A stretch of 64,000 nucleotides of DNA, taken from a virus. Where the stretch lies: the IMG/VR virus record IMGVR_UViG_3300042503_002860, positions 1 through 64,000 of that record. One strand, 5' to 3'. Of the stretch, positions 17,089 through 25,164 are shown piece after piece (position 1 is the stretch's first letter; each line of letters begins with the position of its first letter). Position numbers and translations under genes: made by a program. The notes under the pieces are model-generated. The model worked only from the letters and a program-made list of their open reading frames with translations, was not told where the DNA came from and ran no database searches.

Positions 17089-18366
17089 ATTGGTGAAACC
17101 TTTACGGTGACGTACTGGGGAAACCAACGCTAGTGTAATAATTACTCACTACTGCCTATAGATGCTTGAAAAGGATAGCTGAGGGTATGGACAAGAGGGA
17201 TAACAGACACAAGCGACCGAGCCGATACTTATGTATCTAGCCTGACAAAAAGAAATTTAAGGAAGTACCCATCCGCTTTAATACCTATTGGGAATTGAAA
17301 GCAAGGCCTTGCGAGGTTGATGGCATAGAACCTTAGAAGAAGTAGTGACCCCCGACCGAACTAAGTAAATCAGCAATGATTGAACAGGTCAAGCCACCAC
17401 CGAAAGAACGGAGTGAGGTGTTGGAATTAGCCACGAGGGATAGGAGCTATTAAAGTCAGTTGATGGTTATAAAAGCTGACTTCTCATACTGGAGAAGGAT
17501 AAACTTTAAATCCGGTTAGTTAGTCAAAAACGAACCGCCTTTGGAAAGCGCAGTAGGACTAGATTTAAAGCATAAGGGTGAAAGTAAGGAGATCATACGT
17601 TCTACGTGTTCTTTAATGAGCCTCCCGAACCAAAAAAACCACACAGCTAGGTCGTTCACTAGGGATTATCAACAATCTTGACTCTATAAAGTATGTAATT
17701 TTTACGTGAATCTAGGATAAAAAAGCAAAAATCAGATACTACTCCAAGCTAGACTGGCAAGGATGAAAGAAGCAGTACATCTGGACTTAGGGAAAAGGAT
17801 AATCACACATTTAGACAGTTCATGCTTATTTGAACCTGTTATAAAACAATGAATCTGTATAAAGATTCGCGGGAATAATCCCAAAAACGTTGTAACTTTT
17901 TTTCTAAGGGAGCAATCCCTAAAAACCCTAAAAATCTCATGATCAAAAACAAGAGCTTCCTCTCATGCTGATTGCGTGACGTTAGTAGAGAGGGTCACGT
18001 AAGCTTACAAAATATTTTTACCAGGGCTACAGGCTCTTAGATTTCTTTTTATACCTGTATGTCCAGACACTTATGCTGCGAATTTTTATTTAAACTAGAT
18101 ATTTTAGTGGTAATTCTGCCTCAACTAACTAAAACAGCCACTTTTTGCCCTCGACTCTAGAATACAGTCGTGCATTTCTAATAAAATACTTTGCGCTAAA
18201 AATGCTATTAACTTGATAATAAATAGTAAATATCAAGCAAATAGTATATAAATTATAAAATATAGGAGTAAAAATAGTAAATTGCTGAAAGCCTTATATA
18301 GCAATACTTTTAGAGGTGATCCAAAGTTCGTAATATTCTATATCTATTACGAATCTTGGATCACCC
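17089..18366 (+). ncRNA. Giant structured noncoding RNA candidate 1
   Basis: About 1.28 kb without a credible ORF but with a strong promoter and many potential stems: TTGGT/ACCAA at the 5' end, GTCAG/CTGAC (17455-17481), GAATCT/AGATTC (17851-17868), AGGGA/TCCCT (17907-17920), CGTGAC/GTCACG (17975-17999), and a long terminal hairpin at 18315-18365. GAAA loops are frequent and base composition is less AT-rich than in the spacers nearby. The densest structure ends near 18060. Size, phage context and ornate folding recall GOLLD or ROOL RNAs, but I could not match a family consensus by eye. A second region at 48956-50216 has the same architecture. Confidence 0.65.
18315..18365 (+). repeat. Conserved 3' hairpin, copy 1
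   Basis: GGTGATCCAAAGTTCGTAAT pairs with ATTACGAATCTTGGATCACC. The same outer stem (GGTGATCCAA with TTGGATCACC) occurs at 48956-49019 at the 3' end of RNA candidate 2, read in the opposite direction. Confidence 0.8.
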
Positions 18367-18454
18367 TTTAGCTTGTATTTACTAAGGTTTCTAGCTATTG
18401 TACTTAGGAACATGATACCAGTAATTTTAGTAAACGAATCTTTTAAAATAGTGT

Positions 18455-18523
18455 TTGACATTAAAATAAATACAGGGTAAAATAGTGATATAAATACTTC
18501 CTGAAAAGAAATTGGATTAAAAC
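18455..18523 (+). promoter_or_regulatory. Promoter followed by a decayed CRISPR repeat as mRNA leader
   Basis: TTGACA (18455-18460), 17 bp spacer, TAAAAT (18478-18483). The transcript would start at about 18490 in a repeat-like sequence (18488-18523: TATAAATACTTCC and GAAATTGGATTAAAAC), seven bases before the first start codon of the following operon. Confidence 0.65.
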
Positions 18524-18529
18524 AGCAAA

Positions 18530-18805
18530 GTGATCACAAGTACATCAGCACCAATTAAAATTGTTGGCAGCTATTTCAGAGACGTTGACGGCTGGCGACG
18601 AATGAAGTCGCTAGATAGGGAATGTTCTGAACAAAGGATGTTACAAACCTGGACAAGCAATAAAAACTGTCGAGGTAGGAATTTTGATTTTGTGGTTGAC
18701 AGACCCCAGGAAATTACCAGAAACGGTAAAACTTGGGTTTGGAACTTGTACGGATTTAAGGTTTGTAGAAGTAACAGGTTAAGATCACATGGAGAAGACA
18801 TCTAA
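18530..18805 (+). CDS. Hypothetical protein, 91 aa (GTG start)
   Basis: Unrecognised basic protein. The frame begins with GTG at 18530; an internal ATG is at 18602. No domain seen. First gene of a run of small genes; overlaps the next by 17 bp. Its leader is a decayed CRISPR repeat. Confidence 0.5.
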   Translation: MITSTSAPIKIVGSYFRDVDGWRRMKSLDRECSEQRMLQTWTSNKNCRGRNFDFVVDRPQEITRNGKTWVWNLYGFKVCRSNRLRSHGEDI

Positions 18806-19238
18806 AATGGTATATTTAGATCCGTTTAGCAACGGTAAAGACCTTGTATTTGTTGACTGGGATTTCGCACTATCTGTAGTAGAAACTTTAGATAAGTATG
18901 CCAGCGATGAGAACAGAACCCTGATCAAAGGCAAAGCAGCGATTAATATACTTGCTGAGTATGGTGCAATTACATATAAAGCTGTTTACCCTCCAACTAA
19001 ATTGGCTATTGTAATCTCACCACCATTTATATTCTTTTGTCCGTCACCTGATGGACTAGATGGTGTATTCATTGAGGATTATTATGAGGACAAACACGGT
19101 AAGTGTTTTATGCAATTAGAAAAGGACAACTTATTTGCTTACACCAATATAGATGCAAGGTTAGACGGATGGTCGTTTGCTGCGGGTATGGTAGAATTAG
19201 CACAAAAGAATAAGGATCGTAACCAAGGAAAATTATGA
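18789..19238 (+). CDS. Hypothetical protein, 149 aa
   Basis: Acidic, soluble protein of unknown function; MVYLDPFSNGKDLVFVDWDFALSVVETLDKY at the N-terminus. Translationally coupled on both sides: its ATG overlaps the upstream gene and its stop overlaps the next start (ATGA at 19235-19238). Confidence 0.75.
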   Translation: MEKTSKMVYLDPFSNGKDLVFVDWDFALSVVETLDKYASDENRTLIKGKAAINILAEYGAITYKAVYPPTKLAIVISPPFIFFCPSPDGLDGVFIEDYYEDKHGKCFMQLEKDNLFAYTNIDARLDGWSFAAGMVELAQKNKDRNQGKL

Positions 19239-19498
19239 AAATCTGGAGAATAGAAGTCAAAATCGAAGCTGATGATGATCTCTCAGAAGATGAAATTATC
19301 AATTTATTAGAGAGCATAAATCACCGTAGTATTGAATATTTAGTTGTTTCCAAAACGGATAAATATTCGAGTAACAGATTTCTTAGAGGGTTTAGATATA
19401 TCTGGGAAAACTTCAGAGAGTGGCAATTGCATATAGACCCTAGACCAAGTTCACTGATAGATGATTCAATGTTTTGGGATATTCTTTGCAGTAAATAA
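19235..19498 (+). CDS. Hypothetical protein, 87 aa
   Basis: Small protein starting MKIWRIEVKIEADDDLSEDEI, which looks like an alpha/beta fold of ferredoxin-like type, then a tryptophan-rich C-terminal part. Function unknown. Starts in the ATGA overlap with the upstream gene. Confidence 0.72.
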   Translation: MKIWRIEVKIEADDDLSEDEIINLLESINHRSIEYLVVSKTDKYSSNRFLRGFRYIWENFREWQLHIDPRPSSLIDDSMFWDILCSK

Positions 19499-19579
19499 CG
19501 TTTTGACCAACTCTATAGAACCGTGTAAAAAGCTAACAGCTAACGACTGAACAATACCGCATAAACAAAGGTAAGCAAA

Positions 19580-19900
19580 ATGACAAAAATAAACAATCTC
19601 TTACTATCAATAGAAAACCTATGTGCTGACTTAAATACAACAGAAGCTAAAGCAGCGAAAAGTAAGCGCAAATGGATTTATGATTTTTCCCTTCGTTATG
19701 ACTCGCAGGAAAAGCAATGGTCAGCAGCAATTTACAATTATCTAGTCCTTAGTGATGGTTCACACGACGGTGGTTACGAAGTTGCGGCAGCATCAGCTAC
19801 TCAACCAGAAAAAGCCATAGAGTCCCTACTAAAGTCAAAAGAAATTGCTGATAGACTTACTGATAGTCAAACAGCGTATGAATCATTTAAAATGACGTAA
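19580..19900 (+). CDS. Hypothetical protein, 106 aa
   Basis: Unrecognised. N-terminal helix (LLLSIENLCADL), a central beta-type stretch (WIYDFSLRYDSQEKQWSAAIYNY) and a C-terminal helix. A good RBS (AAAGGT) lies upstream of ATG 19580, a pattern repeated before many genes in this window. The stop codon touches a decayed CRISPR repeat. Confidence 0.75.
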   Translation: MTKINNLLLSIENLCADLNTTEAKAAKSKRKWIYDFSLRYDSQEKQWSAAIYNYLVLSDGSHDGGYEVAAASATQPEKAIESLLKSKEIADRLTDSQTAYESFKMT

Positions 19901-20003
19901 GATAAATACTTCTTGAAAAGGAGTTGGATTGAAACAAAATAGCGAGATAAATACTCCCTTAACCGGAAGTTGGATTGAAACATAAAACAAAACGGATTGA
20001 AAC
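19900..20003 (+). repeat. Cluster of decayed CRISPR repeats with a short spacer
   Basis: Two repeat-like units (19900-19935 and 19946-19981), both ending in AGTTGGATTGAAAC, are separated by about 10 bases, and a third 3' fragment (CGGATTGAAAC) ends at 20003. The hairpin stems are partly broken. They fill the gap between two genes and form the leader of the gene at 20008. Confidence 0.75.
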
Positions 20004-20007
20004 ACAA

Positions 20008-20250
20008 ATGTTAAAAGCAAGATTGAAAAAAGATTTTGTTGATGAAAGAACAACAAGACTAAATCAAAGGGAAGAATCAGTACAGGTATCATTAGTATGT
20101 ATTCCCCAAGGATCTGAAGTACAGCTAAATTGGACAGGTGCAGATTTAGCAGAAGAAGGTATTCTTGGGAATATTTGTGAAATTGTATATCAGGATACAG
20201 TTGCTTACATTGATTTTGATTTTTTGGAAGTAATTGGTATCATGGATTAA
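20008..20250 (+). CDS. Hypothetical protein, 80 aa
   Basis: Unrecognised small acidic protein with a possible beta-rich C-terminal domain (VQVSLVCIPQGSEVQLNW). The frame is open upstream through the decayed repeats to 19975, but ATG 20008 is the sensible start. Confidence 0.6.
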   Translation: MLKARLKKDFVDERTTRLNQREESVQVSLVCIPQGSEVQLNWTGADLAEEGILGNICEIVYQDTVAYIDFDFLEVIGIMD

Positions 20251-20271
20251 AACATTAAAACAGAAAATACC

Positions 20272-20409
20272 ATGACCAATTTTGAATTGTTCCTTTATGG
20301 TTTTGAACGGATTGCTTTAGTAGCTAAATGCTGGGTTAAACTACTAAATGATAAATTAAGCAGAGATGACTTTTTCAACAATTTAAAACCATTTAACGGT
20401 AAGATATGA
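20272..20409 (+). CDS. Small protein, 45 aa, tandem paralogue 1
   Basis: Starts MTNFELFLYGFERIALVAKC. It shares the first 25 residues with the next gene (MTNFE-F-YGFER, A-K-WV-LL), so the two are a tandem duplication. An amphipathic helix is likely. The stop overlaps the next start (ATGA). Function unknown. Confidence 0.65.
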   Translation: MTNFELFLYGFERIALVAKCWVKLLNDKLSRDDFFNNLKPFNGKI

Positions 20410-20558
20410 CAAACTTTGAACGTTTTATTTACGGATTTGAACGTTTATGTATGGCAACTAAAGCCTGGGTTAGTTTGCTAACTAAAGAAGAAACTGATGA
20501 CATAAACCACAAAATGTTTTTCTTTTTGTACTTACAGCCATATAGCTGGGATAAGTGA
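20406..20558 (+). CDS. Small protein, 50 aa, tandem paralogue 2
   Basis: Starts MTNFERFIYGFERLCMATKA; paralogue of the preceding gene and coupled to it by ATGA overlap. The C-terminus is aromatic (FFFLYLQPYSWDK). A terminator follows 14 bases later. Function unknown; conservation of the pair supports both being real genes. Confidence 0.65.
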   Translation: MTNFERFIYGFERLCMATKAWVSLLTKEETDDINHKMFFFLYLQPYSWDK

Positions 20559-20571
20559 AAAATTAAACTTA

Positions 20572-20602
20572 AAAAAACTCCCTAATAAGTAAGGAGTTTT
20601 TT
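20572..20602 (+). terminator. Rho-independent terminator
   Basis: AAAAAACTCC and GGAGTTTTTT with an 11-base loop, ending the small-gene run. Confidence 0.85.
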
Positions 20603-20664
20603 ATTTGTTAAAACAAGAAATGATAACTTAACATTTGATCATAAATAATTTAAAGGCGTTAATC

Positions 20665-20886
20665 ATGAGTAATTATCCAAAATCTTTAGAAGGAAAAAGT
20701 TGCGCTAGTTGCCAATATTTAATTCCTGTTTTTTGTCATCCATGGAATAAAGAAATTGGCAAAGGGAAAGTCAGTCAGCAACTGGGGTTTGTTTGTACTT
20801 TGTTCCAAAAAGACAGCAATGCGTCTATATTTTTAGAAGTAAACACGGGTATTTGTGAGTGTTATACCTTGAAAGACCCTTTTTAA
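20665..20886 (+). CDS. Small cysteine-rich protein, 73 aa
   Basis: Six cysteines, including CASC near residue 13, one each in the FCHP and FVCT segments, and CEC near the C-terminus. This suggests a metal site or Fe-S cluster. The frame reaches 20635, but ATG 20665 follows a normal leader. Function unknown. Confidence 0.7.
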   Translation: MSNYPKSLEGKSCASCQYLIPVFCHPWNKEIGKGKVSQQLGFVCTLFQKDSNASIFLEVNTGICECYTLKDPF

Positions 20887-20941
20887 TTGCCAAAATATAA
20901 AATAAAACATATACTGATTGAAACATTAAAATATTTGACCT

Positions 20942-21181
20942 ATGCCTGGTAAAATGGCGTGGCTATCATCCACATTTGGAGACAGCACTAAAATATTATT
21001 TCTACAGCCTGACCCTACACAGCCCTTTAGACCCTATACAGTATTCCCTCACCTCAAAATACCTGATCATAAAATCCAAGGTGGCAGCAAAGGCTGGGCG
21101 ACCTATCAGAAGTTGTTTAAGTGTGGTTGGGAACTGGTAGCGAGTGACAAAGTAAGAGCAAGTGAAAAAGACTATGAATAA
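20942..21181 (+). CDS. Hypothetical protein upstream of nblA, 79 aa
   Basis: Unrecognised, proline-rich in the middle (LQPDPTQPFRPYTVFPHL). Its end overlaps the nblA start by 8 bp, so both are probably translated together. A repeat fragment (GATTGAAAC) lies 22 bases upstream of the ATG. Confidence 0.6.
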   Translation: MPGKMAWLSSTFGDSTKILFLQPDPTQPFRPYTVFPHLKIPDHKIQGGSKGWATYQKLFKCGWELVASDKVRASEKDYE

Positions 21182-21362
21182 CCTAAAAATAGAGCAACAA
21201 TTCCAGATAGCATCTTTTAAACAGCAAGTAGCACAAATGTCTAGGGAACAGTCTCAAGACCTCTTAGTTAAACTGTATGAACAGATGCTAGTACAAGAAG
21301 TAACATACAAACAATTACTAAAGCATCAATGGGGTTTAGCTGATGCTATTAAAACAGAATAG
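21174..21362 (+). CDS. nblA: NblA, phycobilisome degradation adaptor
   Basis: NblA is a small cyanobacterial adaptor that presents phycobiliproteins to Clp protease. This 62 aa protein has the family pattern throughout: LKIEQQFQIASFKQQVAQMS near the start, then DLLVKLYEQMLVQE and a TYKQLLKHQWGL C-terminal helix. ATG 21174 gives normal NblA length; a GTG four codons upstream is possible. NblA genes are known from freshwater cyanophages, where they are thought to free amino acids and change light capture during infection. It points to a phycobilisome-containing host. Confidence 0.95.
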   Translation: MNNLKIEQQFQIASFKQQVAQMSREQSQDLLVKLYEQMLVQEVTYKQLLKHQWGLADAIKTE

Positions 21363-21368
21363 GATAAT

Positions 21369-21398
21369 AAAAGCACTTATTATAAGTGCTTTTATTTT
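21369..21398. terminator. Bidirectional terminator between nblA and the next gene
   Basis: Perfect hairpin AAAAGCACTTA, loop TTA-type, TAAGTGCTTTT. It sits between convergent genes and has T-runs on both strands. Confidence 0.85.
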
Positions 21399-22011
21399 AA
21401 TCAACCGGGTTAGTACCATAGAAAAATTTATCACTATTTTCTGATGCCCACTTACCAGAAGATTCGCTCTTGTACTTGTGAGTATGTATTTTGTAACCTG
21501 GATTACCTGCTAGGGGTTCAGTTATAAAACTCGGATCAAACCAAACTATCCTGTTATTTGGTTGTATGGCAAAACAACCGTTATCTAATTTTAAAACATG
21601 ACCGCATTTATGCTCACTTGGATCTTCTGCCCAGTCTCCACTGATCCAATCAATAGTAAACATATATTCACCACCGTACCATTTCCCGTCTTTGAGAATA
21701 GTTTTACAGCGTAGTTCATGAAGATATGAATAAGCTATTGCACAGGGTTCATAACTTAGGCAATCCCACAATTGCAACCAATCCAATGGTAGTTGATCAC
21801 AGTCCTCTTTCCAAACTAAGGCATGAATTGGGACTCTAGCAAATTGCGCTCCTTGATTCGTCATTAAATTGAAACCGACAGATCGGCCAGGAATAGAAGT
21901 CATGCCAAACACTCGTACGGGAACAAAGCCTGTTTGTTGCACGTCCCAATCGTAAAGAAATGACTTGTTAATCAAACATTTAAAATGAGGAATATCAATA
22001 CTAAAAGTCAT
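21397..22011 (-). CDS. Conserved phage protein of unknown function, 204 aa
   Basis: Pattern VPVRVFGMTSIPGRSVGFNLM, then LPLDWLQLWDCLSYE and YGGEYMFTIDW resembles proteins of unknown function found in large phages. No catalytic motif is evident. Convergent with nblA. Confidence 0.82.
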   Translation of the reverse strand: MTFSIDIPHFKCLINKSFLYDWDVQQTGFVPVRVFGMTSIPGRSVGFNLMTNQGAQFARVPIHALVWKEDCDQLPLDWLQLWDCLSYEPCAIAYSYLHELRCKTILKDGKWYGGEYMFTIDWISGDWAEDPSEHKCGHVLKLDNGCFAIQPNNRIVWFDPSFITEPLAGNPGYKIHTHKYKSESSGKWASENSDKFFYGTNPVD

Positions 22012-22123
22012 AATTACGTTATTGCAAAATAAATATTATTATACCTGTAATGTGTCTAAACAGAATGATTACAAAAATACCCATCAACACATAGCTGATG
22101 GGTATTTTATTGCTGTTTAATGA

Positions 22124-22411
22124 TTAAACATGATTGATAGCAAATATCAAGTTTTCTAAGATAGCTTTGCTAAGGCCTATATCATTAATGTTAACTTTAA
22201 TTGGGATTGCTTCAACACCATCGCCTGTCATATTGATAAATATGTGCTGCATTTCCTCATCATAACCTAATTTAATACCTATAGGTTTATGATAGTGAAA
22301 CCAAGTGCCATGGTTGCTGTACCAAAAATCATTGTTAGCATTTAAAATACTTTCTAAAGCATACAGATTTAATTTGAAAGGTACGGGTAATTTGTCAGTT
22401 GCTATTGCCAT
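22124..22411 (-). CDS. Hypothetical protein, 95 aa
   Basis: Unrecognised. Predicted mixed alpha/beta; contains NANNDFWYSNHGTWFHYHKPIGI and ends with a helix (LSKAILENLIFAINHV). Last gene of a minus-strand run with the three upstream genes. Confidence 0.7.
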   Translation of the reverse strand: MAIATDKLPVPFKLNLYALESILNANNDFWYSNHGTWFHYHKPIGIKLGYDEEMQHIFINMTGDGVEAIPIKVNINDIGLSKAILENLIFAINHV

Positions 22412-22474
22412 ACCTAATAATTCCTCAAAATCAATTTTTAATTTTTCACGTTTCTATTCTGATCCTATTAAGAT

Positions 22475-22822
22475 TTAACCAAGAATATCTAAAATCTTTT
22501 GCAGTTGCAGACTATCTAAACGATTAAGAAATCCTTTGTCTACCTTAGTCTTAATTTCAGATTTTAATTGCTGCTTTTCAATATCCTTAACTAATTCTGG
22601 ACTAGCAATAACAGCTTCATATTTGAAAGATTCGCTTGCGACTTGATTACCTCCATCTTTCTGAAATTTCTTCCCGTCGGCTAAGATTACCTGTGTTTTA
22701 GTAATGCGATCAACCTTACATAGTTCCCAATTGTGGCTGTTGGAATAACATGACGCATTTTTTAGTTTAATTGCCAAGACATCACCTACGACTACACCGC
22801 TTAAATCAGTAGAATACTTCAT
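22475..22822 (-). CDS. Hypothetical protein, 115 aa
   Basis: N-terminal beta-rich part (VGDVLAIKLKNA, VDRITKTQVILADGKKFQKDG) that looks like a small SH3- or KOW-type fold, then a helical charged C-terminus. ATG 22822 has AAAGGG nine bases upstream. Function unknown. Confidence 0.75.
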   Translation of the reverse strand: MKYSTDLSGVVVGDVLAIKLKNASCYSNSHNWELCKVDRITKTQVILADGKKFQKDGGNQVASESFKYEAVIASPELVKDIEKQQLKSEIKTKVDKGFLNRLDSLQLQKILDILG

Positions 22823-22843
22823 TTGTTTTACCCTTTGTATTAA

Positions 22844-23062
22844 TCATTCTGAAAATTCAAAACTTTTACTGCCTAATTCTTCAAAAATTTCATAGGCTGT
22901 CTTTAGACCCACATCATAACTTTGTCTGTTGAATCTGGCCTGCCTCCAACCCATGGCTTTAATTCTATTTTTAGGTACAGGTAAGCCAGCATTAAAATCG
23001 GCATAACCTTGGCTAAAAAGATGATCAATCTTGTTTTTTGTTGCTGTGTTTGTCATATTCAA
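22844..23062 (-). CDS. Hypothetical protein, 72 aa
   Basis: Small basic protein with YADFNAGLPVPKNRIKAMGWRQARFNRQ. The spacing of G, P and W recalls ribosome-modulation-factor-like proteins, but the match is too weak to name. Overlaps the stop of the upstream fusion gene by 4 bp. Confidence 0.65.
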   Translation of the reverse strand: MNMTNTATKNKIDHLFSQGYADFNAGLPVPKNRIKAMGWRQARFNRQSYDVGLKTAYEIFEELGSKSFEFSE

Positions 23063-25086
23063 TAATTCCTCAAAATCAATTCTTTACAACCTTCCCGACT
23101 GCCTAATTTACAGGCAATATTTCGACTTGCTGACACTTCTGTTTTTTGCAAAAAGTGTAAATCATCCCAGTAGTTAGTATTGCTACTGCTCAAGATTATT
23201 TTAGCTTCTTTGCTATTTTGCAACCTGATAAACTCAGCCAGCATTAAGTTATCAGCCAGACCCCATCCATCTTTACCATATCCCACAAAATTAGCTGTGT
23301 GACTTGCTGGTATATATGGCGGATCTAAATAAACCAAAGTATCACTATCAATAAAAGCAGAACACTCTTGATAGTCGCTTGACTTGATAAACACATTGCG
23401 TAGTTTTTCTGAAACTAACTCAAGGTTGTGGCTATCACATATAAGAGGATTGTCATATTTACCAAAAGAAGTATTAAAGCCACCATCAGATTTTCTCACC
23501 CTCCATAAACCATTAAAGCACGTTCTGTTTAAAAAGATAACAATAGCTGCACGGATAACATGATTAGTAGAATAACCATCATAATTAAAAGTTTTAGCTT
23601 CCACATTAAACTTTTGCCGCACAGCCTCAAAATACTTTCTGCGGTCGTCATCTGACCTCTGAAGGTAATCATCTTGAACTTTAGTCAGAATACTAATTAA
23701 CCGAGTAACATCCTGTTGAATGACTTTATAAGTGAGCATTAAATCCAGGCTATTATCGTTAATTAGCACCTCCTGAATATTGTCCTCACTATTAAGTAAG
23801 TGGAACAATAAAGCTCCGCCACCAACAAAGGGTTCACAGTATTTATAGAACTTAGGTAGGTCTAGTGTGAGAGCATTTAATAGCTGTGTCTTACCACCTG
23901 CCCATTTTAAGAAAGGCTTTGCTCTTGAATTAGTTTTTATCACAGATTTGTTCTCCTGTTTTATCTCTAATGCAGTTGTTTTTATCGTATGTTCTAATAC
24001 TGGAAGCTTAATGTCTAAATAACTACTAACATTCTGAGGATTTTTATTTTTCCTAGGTTTGAAAACGGAATCTTCATAAGGTAAGTTCAATATTCTCTTA
24101 TGTTCTGATACTATCCAATCATTTGTATATGTTTCAGGATAGCAAAAATCATCTTTTAATTTTTCCTCTATTTCTGTAATCTCCTCTTGAGTAATATAAC
24201 CAAGATTTAGTAGCTTTTGTTTATCTAGTTTTTTCCATATACTTCTGCGGTCTTCTATATAAATAGCCCCAAAGTTTTTAGTCTTTTTACTGTGTATTCG
24301 TCTACAGTTTCTTAACTTTTCTAAAACCTCTCTAAATTCTAATGCGTTTTCCCGTGTTTCATCTTTTTTTAATGTATTAATAGTGATGACTGGACACATT
24401 AAGCAACCCATTCTTAAACTCCCCTTCTCATCTGTAGCTTGTGAGTAAGTTGATTTCATTAGATTAAAAACACCATCATACAAAACTGTCCCATCAGCAT
24501 AAAATATTAAATCCCAGACATCACAGTTTCTCAAATTAATAATAGGATCATGTGAGTTTTTTATTTTATCAATACCACATTCACCTGTATTACATGGTGT
24601 TTGTAGTCTAGTGTCTCTAGAAGAGCTTTCTCCTAAATGTCTTCCTGTTAATGCTTGACTGCCTTGTTTCTTTCTTTTGTTTTGTGGAGATACTTTGAGA
24701 TAGTTTGTACACCACCTGTTACGCCAATCTGGTACAGGATACCCTTTGACAAACTGGTAATACCAATAGCTATAATCGGGATCTAATTTATAGAAATTTA
24801 CAATACCTTGTAAAAAATTTTCTATTCTACTTATTACTGTATAAAGAGATTTTGTTTCTAATCTTGTATCAGCAAATAGCACTTCAAAATTATCTGTGTT
24901 CTTATTATATAATTTCTTCCAAAGCAAAAATACTATAAGTAGTGCATGGGAATCTTTACCACCACTAAAAGCAAGATGGTATTTGTTACAAGGACTCAGA
25001 TTGTCAATATATGTGATAGCATCTAAAACTTTAGTTAATAAAGGCAAATCTTCACATTTTAAAATTTTTTTTAATTTATCTATCAT
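23059..25086 (-). CDS. PAPS-reductase-like / Dam-like adenine methyltransferase fusion
   Basis: A 675 aa two-domain protein. Residues about 1-330 form a PAPS-reductase/DndC-type ATP pyrophosphatase domain with SGGKDS (41-46), RWCTNYLKVSP and cysteine motifs (NTGECGI, GCLMCPV). Residues about 385-675 form a Dam-type N6-adenine methyltransferase with FLKWAGGKTQLL, EPFVGGGALLFHL and DPPYIP (about 583). The TTG at 25164 is the -35 box of the promoter, so ATG 25086, preceded by AAGG, is the start. PAPS-reductase-like proteins serve sulfur activation in sulfate reduction and DNA phosphorothioation. A joint DNA-modifying role is inferred, not shown. Confidence 0.88.
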   Translation of the reverse strand: MIDKLKKILKCEDLPLLTKVLDAITYIDNLSPCNKYHLAFSGGKDSHALLIVFLLWKKLYNKNTDNFEVLFADTRLETKSLYTVISRIENFLQGIVNFYKLDPDYSYWYYQFVKGYPVPDWRNRWCTNYLKVSPQNKRKKQGSQALTGRHLGESSSRDTRLQTPCNTGECGIDKIKNSHDPIINLRNCDVWDLIFYADGTVLYDGVFNLMKSTYSQATDEKGSLRMGCLMCPVITINTLKKDETRENALEFREVLEKLRNCRRIHSKKTKNFGAIYIEDRRSIWKKLDKQKLLNLGYITQEEITEIEEKLKDDFCYPETYTNDWIVSEHKRILNLPYEDSVFKPRKNKNPQNVSSYLDIKLPVLEHTIKTTALEIKQENKSVIKTNSRAKPFLKWAGGKTQLLNALTLDLPKFYKYCEPFVGGGALLFHLLNSEDNIQEVLINDNSLDLMLTYKVIQQDVTRLISILTKVQDDYLQRSDDDRRKYFEAVRQKFNVEAKTFNYDGYSTNHVIRAAIVIFLNRTCFNGLWRVRKSDGGFNTSFGKYDNPLICDSHNLELVSEKLRNVFIKSSDYQECSAFIDSDTLVYLDPPYIPASHTANFVGYGKDGWGLADNLMLAEFIRLQNSKEAKIILSSSNTNYWDDLHFLQKTEVSASRNIACKLGSREGCKELILRNY

Positions 25087-25135
25087 TTTATTGTACCTTG
25101 CATCTTTGTGATATTTGATAATTTGATTGTTTATA

Positions 25136-25164
25136 ACAATAACACACTCATGATTTAATGTCAA
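25136..25164 (-). promoter_or_regulatory. Promoter of the fusion methyltransferase
   Basis: TTGACA (25164-25159), 17 bp spacer, TATTGT (25141-25136) on the minus strand. It decides the start of the fusion gene, because the apparent TTG start is the -35 box. Confidence 0.75.

Noticed and set aside
17089-18366. Group I or group II intron
   Set aside because: No reverse transcriptase or homing endonuclease ORF, no clear domain V (GAGCCGUAUGCG-type) hairpin, and no interrupted gene at either end.
18571-20092. Minus-strand ORFs 18571-18801, 19108-19317 and 19883-20092
   Set aside because: They are shadows of the plus-strand operon or of the decayed CRISPR repeats, with no RBS or conserved pattern.
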